Shown here piece after piece: positions 9,101 to 18,100 of a DNA stretch of 40,523 nucleotides (positions are counted from its first letter, which is position 1; each line of letters begins with the position of its first letter). A model generated the notes under the pieces. It had not been told where the DNA came from and ran no database searches. It saw only the letters and a program-made list of their open reading frames with translations. The translations under genes were made by a program, and so were the position numbers. Source of the stretch: an uncultured Prevotellaceae bacterium (GTDB taxonomy: Bacteria > Bacteroidota > Bacteroidia > Bacteroidales > Bacteroidaceae); NCBI GenBank assembly GCA_946406555.1, contig CAMJLB010000010.1:1-40523 (forward strand), read 5' to 3'.

Positions 9101-12100
9101 CAGGTTCGGATAGGTGGCCTTGGGCAGCCGTGTCTTGATGTTGCCCTTTCCGTTCCAGGTCTTGTAGAGCATGTAGATGGTGGTGGTGGTGGGCACATTG
9201 GTAAACATATAGTCGGTAGCCGAGAGGCTTGTTTCCGTCAGGTTATCCAGGCGCAGCAGGTTCAGCCCCTTGCATCCGTAGAACATATAGCTCATGTCGG
9301 TCACCTTGTCGGTCTTCAGGATCGAGAGGTTCAGTTCTGTCAGTGCCTTGCAGTTCTGGAACATGGTTCTGGTGGTGGTGACCTTCTGTCCGTTCCAGGA
9401 GAAGGGCATCCTTGTCAGCTTATAGCAGTTGCTGAACATATACGACAAGTCGGTGGCCGCAGTGGTGTTGAGCGTTGCATTGTTGCCGCCTGCTACATTG
9501 ATCCTTTCCAGTTTCTCGCATTTATTGAACATATAACTGAAGGTAGTCACCTTGTCGGTGTTGAAGAAAGCGTCGAAGTATACCTCCTTCAAGTTGGTAC
9601 ATCCAGAGAACATATAGCTTACATCGGTCAGGTTGTGGCAGCAGTCCATCTGGCTGCCAATGCTTACGGATGTGAGTGCCGCGCAATGATAGAACAGTCC
9701 TTTCAGCTTGGTGGCATTCTTGAATCGGAACTTGCTGATATCGATGTACTCCAGGCTGCTACAATTGCTGAACATGTGGGCGAAGTCGGTGACCTGGCTG
9801 ACATCGAAGCCTGTCACGTCGAGCTCTTTCAGACCGCTGCAGCCAGCAAACATCTCCTTCATCAAGGTCACGTTGGCGGTGTTCATGTTCTTCACGTTCA
9901 GTGTTGTCAGCTTGCTGTCATGCCAGAACATGAAGCTCATGTCGGTCACCTTCGACGTGTTCAGGTGCTCCAGACCCTCTATGCTGCTGAGATTGGAGAA
10001 CTCATAGAACCAGGAGCGGGTGCTCTCGGGCGAATCCTTGAACGAGGGGTCGATGATGACCTTCTGTATGCTGGTGTTGTAAGCCCTCCAAGGCCATTGG
10101 CCAGTACTGTTCTTAAGCACCTGGTCGGCTTTCCAAAGGGCGAGCACCTTCATGTTGCTGTAGGTCTGCTTCGCACCCTTGATGCTGTAGGTGCTATTGA
10201 TGTTGAACTCATAGGTTGTGTTGATGAAGAGCAGCACCTTCTCGCTCTTGCTGTTGGTGCAGTAGATGGCCTTCACGGGGTTGCTTCCCTCCTTGCGTGT
10301 ACCGGGAATCTGCTCCTTGATGCGCTCGTCGAGGTCATAGGAGTAGTAGGTGGTGAGCGTCGAGGGCACTGCCGTGAACATGCTGCCGCACCGCTCTATG
10401 GCCTGTGGCTCGAAGCGGTCGATGTGCAGGGTCTTCAGCTTGGAGCAGCCAGAGAACATCATGCTGGTATTGACGCCCTTGGGTGCTACAATCTCGCTCA
10501 TGTCGATGGCGGTGAGCTGCTCGCAGTTGCCGAACATACCCGACATATCGGTCACGTTCTCCATATTGATGTTGTTCAGCCCCTCGATGCTGGTGAGCTT
10601 CTTGCAGCCCCAGAACCAGTTGTGGGTAGAGCGCAGGGGAGCCTCATTCACCGACGGGTCGATGACGATGCGGGTGACATCCTTCTTCTCCTTGTAGACT
10701 TGGTTCATGAAGGCATCGAACTCGTCGCCTTTGTAACTGTTGGTTACATATTTGCCGCCCGTCTCGTGAATGTCCAGCTGGTCAGAGTAGACCAGCGTGA
10801 GCGTGGTGTTGTCGGCCGTCCAGAGTGCTTGCATCATGGGCTGGTCGCTGTGTGTGCTGTTGTAGACGTTTTGCTGGTCTACGAGTTCGTCCATCGCGCC
10901 CATGTCGCCGGCAATGGAACTGCCAGTGCCTACGCTGATGTCTTTGTACCACGGGCCGCCGCCCAGCTTGCGTCCGCTCACGGTGTAGAGGCCCGTGCTC
11001 GTGTCGTAGGCATCGACGCGATAGATGCGTGCCTTGAACCCCTTGACGGCCTCGAGGGCTGCCTTGCGGTCGAACTTGTCCCAGGCTATCTGCATCTTTT
11101 TGTTCGAGGTGTAGCTGTAGAGGTAGCTGTCATGCCACTTGTAGTTCTCCCAGCGCAAGAAAGCCTCAGGCTCGCAATCGGCAAAGCCCCAGTCAGTGCC
11201 TATGAGCCGGAAGAACATCAGGTTCGAAGCCTCGCTGGGCCAGCGGTTCTCGGTATCGGTAATGTCGTTCTTGCCAATGCTGGCGTTGAAGGTGCGCTTG
11301 CGCCTGCTAAGGCTCTTGCCCTTGTACTTGGCACCGCCGCCGAAGCAGTCGCCGAAGATGAGGGGCAGCTGGTAGTAGGGCACCTTGGCCGTGACGTCGC
11401 CGCTGCTTACCTCTATATACTGCCCGCGGTGCAGGTCGCTCCACTGCTTGACGGCCTTGTCGAGGTCGTCATCGTTGATGTCCTTGTAGTCGTTGGCCAC
11501 CCAGTTCCATGCAAACGCGTCGTAGAGGTCGTAGGCTTTGTTTTTCAGCGCACGGCACATCTTGTCGGCCACGGTATAGGCATCGGTGAAGCCCTTCACA
11601 ATGTTGGCCAAGTTGAGCGAATGGTCTTTCTGGTGGTTCAGGTTGATGGGCGTTACGCTCGAGGCGCGCTCGTCCTGATTGTTCGCGGTGGGGCCGCTCA
11701 CGCTGCCCAGGGTGATGGGCAGCGGGTACTCGGGCAGCAAGTCGTTGTTGTAGCGCCAGTCGTTCCAGGTGCTGTAGAAGTCGTTGCGTACCTGGTAGAG
11801 CGGCTTCACGTTGGCATCGTTCTTCAGGAACTCGGCGTTCATCACCGTGCTGCCCTTCTGGAAGATCAGGGTTTCGGAGCCGAGCGGCGTCTCCACCTCG
11901 TCGAAGGAATAGGCGTTGATGGCACGGTCGCCGATGAACGTCCACTTCGACAGGTAGGCCAGGTAGAGGTACGGGTCGACGAGTCGGAAGGGCTGGCCAT
12001 TGTACTTCTCGGCATTGTCGATGAAGGTCTCGTCGTCGTCGATCTTCTTGGCAAGCTTGCCCGTGTAGTAGTCCTCGTAGTCTATGACGGGCCGCTCCCA

Positions 12101-15100
12101 GGGACGTGCGCCCACGAAGGGTTCGCTGTAGGGCAGCAACTGTCCGGTGACGGCACTGTTGGTGCTCTGCATCCAGTTGTCGGTATAGGTCTTGCCGTCA
12201 CTGAGCTTCACGTCGTAGGGGGCGGGATTCAGCTGCAGGTCTACGAGTGCAACGGTCGAGTCGCGCCCCTCGTACTTGAAGCTGTGTAGCAATTGTAGTT
12301 TGTAGGTCTCGCTCTTGAAGTCGTAGTTGCCTGTGCCTCTGGCGAACTGGGCCACTTTGATGAAGGCCGTGTCTGCCACGATGTTCACGCAGTTGTCGGC
12401 CGAAGCATAGCGTGCGGCTCTCTCCTGTTTCACGGTGTCGTTTTCATTACAAGCCGTGAGCACCCATTTCAGGCTGCTTTCGGGCAGCTCGGCTTGCAGA
12501 TTGCGGTTCAGGGCGATGTTGGGCTTCAGTATGTCGTCCATATAGGCCGTGGTGGCGATGCCCTTGCTTTGCACGTTGGTACCGTCGACGCTGGGATAGG
12601 CCAGGGCCACGTAGGGGGTGAGGTCTTTCAGCGAGTCGCCCACCACCTTGTCCTCGTCATAGCTCTTCACGCGGAAGAACCACATTTTCTTCTGTTTCCA
12701 GTTGATGGGCTTGTATCTGTTCCCGTCAGCCTCGTCGAAGTAGTCCACCCACTGGCGCCTGCCGTTCTGTATCTCGTAGGCACTGCCTGTGAGCACGAGC
12801 ATATAGCTATGGCCGGGCTGCAGGTTCAGGCCGGTGATGTGGAATGAGGTGCCCTTGTCCTCGCGTATGCTCACGTTTTCCAAGCGGTACTTCCCCTTCT
12901 TATACAGGAAGCTGTGCATGCCGTCGGTAGGCCAGGGTACTTTCTGTGCGGCGTTGATGTCCTTGCTCTTCATTTCTACGCTGGCTTCCTCGCTGGTGCT
13001 CTGGCGATCGAAGTATTGCTTGGCAAGACCGGTGAAGAAGCTTTCCTGCTTGCTGCCATCATCATATTTCGACTGTATGGCTTTCTGCATCTGGGCCTTG
13101 AACTGCCCTTCCGTCAGCCTGCCACTGCCAAGCCATTGGGTGGGCAGCGTGCCCAGGTCGTAGACCTCCACACCGCACGGCTGGCCGTAGTCGTCGTTCT
13201 TCTCTACGTCGAACACGTAGGTGCGGCTGTTGTGTATGTCGAGCGTAGAGTCGTTGCCGGTGTATGCTTTGTACGACGGGTCTACCAGCCGGTAGTGCGA
13301 GTTGAGCGAGGGGTTGGTGGTGAACACCAGGCGGTTGGCATCGCTGCGGCTGATGGCCGTTTCGGGCTTTCCTAATGCCTCGTAGATGCTGTCGCTACCC
13401 AGGCTGACACCCTGGAACATGTCGAAGTCGGCGAGGGCGTTGCCGGCGAAGGGCACGCAATGGTCGCCTGCGGAGAATTTGAACTTCTTGTTGCACTTGA
13501 ACAGCCCGCTGAGGAAACTCATTTTTACGCGTAGCTGGCCTTCGAGCCAGGTGGGGCTGGGCAGGCCCATCTCCATCACCGCACCGATGCCGGCATCGAT
13601 AAGCGACACCTTCTCGTCGATGAGCTTGCCCACCTTGATGTGTATGCCGAGGTCGGCATACAGGTAGGCGTAGAGCTGGCCTAAGGCATACCACCCTGCG
13701 TAGCCCATGGACGAGCCCGAGTTGATGCAGGTGGCGGTAGCACCGTAGTGAATGAGCGAGACGTCGAAGCCGGCCATGGCATCGATGCCGCCATAGATAA
13801 GCCCGAGGTCAAGATGCATGTCGCCCCAGGCTGAGGCACCCACCATAACGCCACCCTTGATATTGGTGGGGTCGAGCAGGGCCCTTGCGGCCTTGGCGCG
13901 CGATTTCTCGACCTTGGCCAGGTCGGCATCCATGCTGACGCCTTCCTTCTTCTCGCCTTCGAGGAACTTGCGTATCTTCTCGGGAATGTCGGGCAACTTG
14001 CCGCCATCGGGTAGCTCGTTGCCTATGCAGAGGTAGCCGTTGGCACCGATGTCGACGCTCACCACCTTGCTCTTGAATTTCAGATAGGTGAAGGTGCAAC
14101 GCTTGGCCACATCAGGCTCGCCTACGTAGAGATGCCACTTCGGCGTGATGTAGGCCTCCTTGTCCTTTTCCTTCCATGTGACCTTGAACTCAATGTTGAT
14201 GGAGGTCTGTCCGGCCTTGAACTCTTTGTCACTGCTCTTGCTTTCTGCCGTTACCTTCTTGCCTTTCTGGTTTTCATCGCCCAGTTCGTCCAAACTCGAG
14301 GTGGGAGCGCCAATGGGTGTCTTTGCCACCACATCGTCGACTTCTTTCTGGAACTCGGCGAGCTTTTCCTTGATGCTTTGCAGCTTGCTGTTGGCTCCTG
14401 TAATACTCTCTTCCAGATGGCTGCTGTCTATGCCGAACTCCGTGGTGATGTTCAAGCATAGGTAGCGTTCGGTAGTGTTGCCCGCCTTGTCCTTGTCGTT
14501 CTGGTAGACAAGACTGACGTCGGCCTTGATCATGCCTGAGATGGCAGCCAACTTTCCATTGAACATGAAGGTAGACAAGCAGTCGTAATGCCGGTCGTAG
14601 ACCACCATCAGGTCTACGTCGGCATTCAGCGTCTCCTTGCCTGCGGTAGTGTTCAATCCCAGCCCAAGGGCAATGCCTATGGGGCCATACTGTGCTATCG
14701 GAGTGCCGCCGAACTTGTCGCCATCGCCGCCCTTGGTGGGCTTGCAGTTGAAGTAGAAGCCACCAGCTATGCGGTTGATGACCACGGGGTCGGCATGTAT
14801 TCCGGCAGCACTCTCCATGACGCACTTGAAGTAGCCCCAGGAATAATTGCGGTCGCCGTCGGCTTCGGTCTGCTCGTTGAAGGTGCGTCCTTCTTTCTCT
14901 GCCTGCTCCTTAGCCTCGGCAGCCTTCTCCTTCATGTCGTCGTCGGTGGCGGCATGCTCGAAGAAGCCGCCCTCGCACTTCACCGAGAAGAAACCGTTGA
15001 CATCGATGTTGGCCGTGCCTTTATAGCCCTTGTCGCCCTGGTGTTCTTTGTCGTTCTTGATGCAATCCAGCTCAAGGTCAAGCTTCAGGACAGTGAAGTC

Positions 15101-18100
15101 GACGGCTGCTTTGATGCTCTTGAACTCCACATCGCCGTCGGAGAGGCTCATCTGCTGCCATCCCTTGCTCATATCGACCTTTGAGGAAATTGCGATGCCT
15201 GCACCTACGCAGATCTTGTCTTCCACAAGACCGATGTCGCCCTTGATATCGATGGTAATCTTATTGTCTTTGTAGCTGGGCGAGAACTTCTCAAGATTGA
15301 ACGAGAAGGGTCCCAGTTTCTTGCGTTCGGAAGCCAGCGACCACTCGCCGAGGTCCAGATAGCAGTCTTTGGCTATCTCCATCTCTTCGCTCTCGAGCAG
15401 AGGCTTGTTGTCCTTGGCCCACTCTTCGTCGTACTTGTCTCGGTCTTCCTGTAACTTCTTGATCGTAGCAAAGTTCGACTTCCAACTGCTGCGCTTCACG
15501 TTGGAGAGGCGCAGTTTGGTGAAGTGCACACCGGGAATCTTCAAGTCCATGGGCAGACTCTTGGTGAGGTCTTTCACCCAGTCGCTGGCCCCGTCGCCAC
15601 TGCCTATGGTGAGGTCGCCGCCTATGCATAGCTCCACACGTGTGTCGGTATCGCCAGTGGCGAGGTTGTCTTCAGCCTCCAGGGCGAAGTAGGTCTGCTC
15701 TTTCTTCAGCGTGGCGGTGGCCACGAAGCAGCTGAGGTCCAGGTCGCCAATCTCCTCGGTGGTGAAGATATAGGCGTAGCGGCTTTCCTCGCCATAGCTA
15801 CGGCGGGTGTGCTCTTTCTTCTCGTACTGTATGTTGCCCTTGGCATCGACGACGGGCGAACCGTCCTTGTTGCGCTTTTCGTGGTAGGTATAGTATTTCT
15901 CGTCCTTGCTGGGGTCGGTAAGGTGGCGTATCTCGCAAGTGTAGCGCAGGTCGCTTTCCTGTGGCTTTGCTTTCTTGTCGTCGTCCTTCTTGTCGCCGTC
16001 CTTCTTCTTGTCGGTCTCTTTCTTCTTGTCGCTGTCTTTCTTCTTGTCATCCTTTGGTTTGACCTTGAAAAGCGGAATGCCTATGTCGCCCTTGATGATG
16101 CAGTTGTCGAAATCGTTCTGCACGATGTTGACGGCCGCATGGTCGATCGTGAACTTCCAGCCCCCCACGGCATTGGTCTCGGCCGTGAGAATGCTGTCGA
16201 CGAATACTTGGCAGGTGACGCCCGAACCGTCGATGAGCATGTCCTTGGTGCCCACCTTGACGCCTTCGCTGTTGCCGCCAAGAACCGAGAACTTGGGGAA
16301 TCCCACGCTGACGTTCTTGATGAAGGCGCCCTGCCAGGCATTCCAGTCGGTCTTGACGTAGGAGCCGCACTCCGTGGGATCGAAGACGTCGCCATAGGTC
16401 TTCTGCACCTGGTCGAGCGTGGGCATGAGCTTGTCGTTCTCGTTCATGTTGTGATCGAAGACGATTTCGTCGGCTACATGGAAAGTCCATCCGGGCAGAT
16501 CCTTCACCTCGAAGGGCGTCAAGGTGCCGGTGGCTATGAAGTCGCCTGCACTGTCGTTGCCGCGTATTACGGTCTTCACGTCGAGCAGCGCGGGCACGTT
16601 TTTCTTCACCTTGCCGTCCATCACACGGTTGGTGTTGGGTATGCTTATAGCAATCTCCAGCCCCAGTCCGCCAAAGCCACCGTCATCCCAGCGTATGAAA
16701 CAGCCGTCGTCGGGTTCGGGCGAGAGGGGTTGCGAGGGAGCCTTGAACACCATCTTGAAGTCGCTGCTGGGGTCTTTCAGCGGCAGGTTGCTCAGCAGTG
16801 CCAGCACACCCTCTTCGGGGAAGAAACGGTCGGGCGTGATACAGAGGCGTGGCGCACCGAAGATGAGCACGTTCTGTCCGTCGAACACGTCGCTGTTGGG
16901 CAGGGCTATCTCGCCAATGATGTTCATCTGTGCCGACTGCGGCGTAAACTGCATCGAAGCGATCTGCACGCTGAAGTCCTTGGGCAGGAAGCTCTTTATT
17001 TCCTTGGGCAGCTCTACGGGGAAGTAGAGGTCCATGACATCGCCATTCTTCCAGTCGTTCCACGTCTGTCGCCCTGTGCGGTAGTAGCTGTAGTACTTGC
17101 CCAGGTTGTAGCTCTGCGCCAGGTTGGTGGCCATGTCCTTGCCATCGATGCCGGCCATGTCGAAGCCCATGTCGGCATAGTTGCTCACTTTCTCGGCCAC
17201 GTCGGCAGGCAGGCCGAGCTGTCCGAAGATGTCGCTCAGACCGTCTGACGAGAAGAGCGAGTCGACGAACTGGTCGGCAGTATATTCGCCCACCTTCATG
17301 CTGCTGCGCGAGTAGGTCATACACTTCCCTTCAAAGACCTCGTAGTCGGTGTTCACCTTCAGGCCGTCGAACTTCACGGCCACGCGGGCATTCATGTTGA
17401 AGTAGTTGTCTGTTTGGGGGTTCCAGCGTATCCAGCCCGTGCCGCTGAAGCAGTCGTCCTGCAGCTTCACGTCGTCGTTGAAGGAGAGGTAGAACTCGCC
17501 TATCTTCACGTCCTTGTTAGGTGCGGGCTTCCCGGTAATCGGGGTCTTGTTGGCAATGTCGATATACTCGTTGCCGCATTGATAGTTCTCGTTGAAGCGG
17601 TTGGTGAGGGCAAAGTCGACGAAGTTTAGCGAGTCGGCCTTCATCTTGTGGAGCGAGTCGGCCAGGAATTTTGGCTTGGCCGTAACACGCAGGTAGAAGT
17701 AGTCGCCGGCTTTCACCTTTTCCTTTATCTTATCCCATTTTATGACGTGCTCGTATTTGTCCAGGATGTCCTTCTCGGAATAGACGGGCTTCGACTTGAA
17801 GATGATGTCGCGCTTGTCGGCCGTGTTGCCTGTGTAGAGTGCCACGGTGTAGCTGAACTTCACGGTGTCCTCGCGCTGTCCGTAGCCTTTGTCAAGATAG
17901 GGCCGTCGCCATTCGGCCTTAATGCTGTCGCCCCAGTACACCTTACGGCCAGTCTTGCCGGCAAAGGTGGGGCGGGTGAGGCGAGGCTGGTTGAACACAT
18001 AGGGTATGGTGTCTTGCTCGCCGGTGGCGCTGACAACGCCCATTCCGGCACCACTCTTCTTATTGCCGGTGCTGTCAGTAGGCTCGCCCGTAGCATTGCC

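Noticed and set aside
8921-12289. 1122-aa plus-strand ORF antisense to the giant gene
   Set aside because: It lies opposite the well-supported 4340-aa ORF. The translation is low-complexity (His/Val/Leu/Glu rich) with no domain or signal. It is most likely a shadow ORF from codon-biased repeat DNA.
15809-17248. 479-aa plus-strand ORF
   Set aside because: Antisense shadow of the giant gene; valine/leucine-rich artefact of the KD-rich and high-GC sense sequence.
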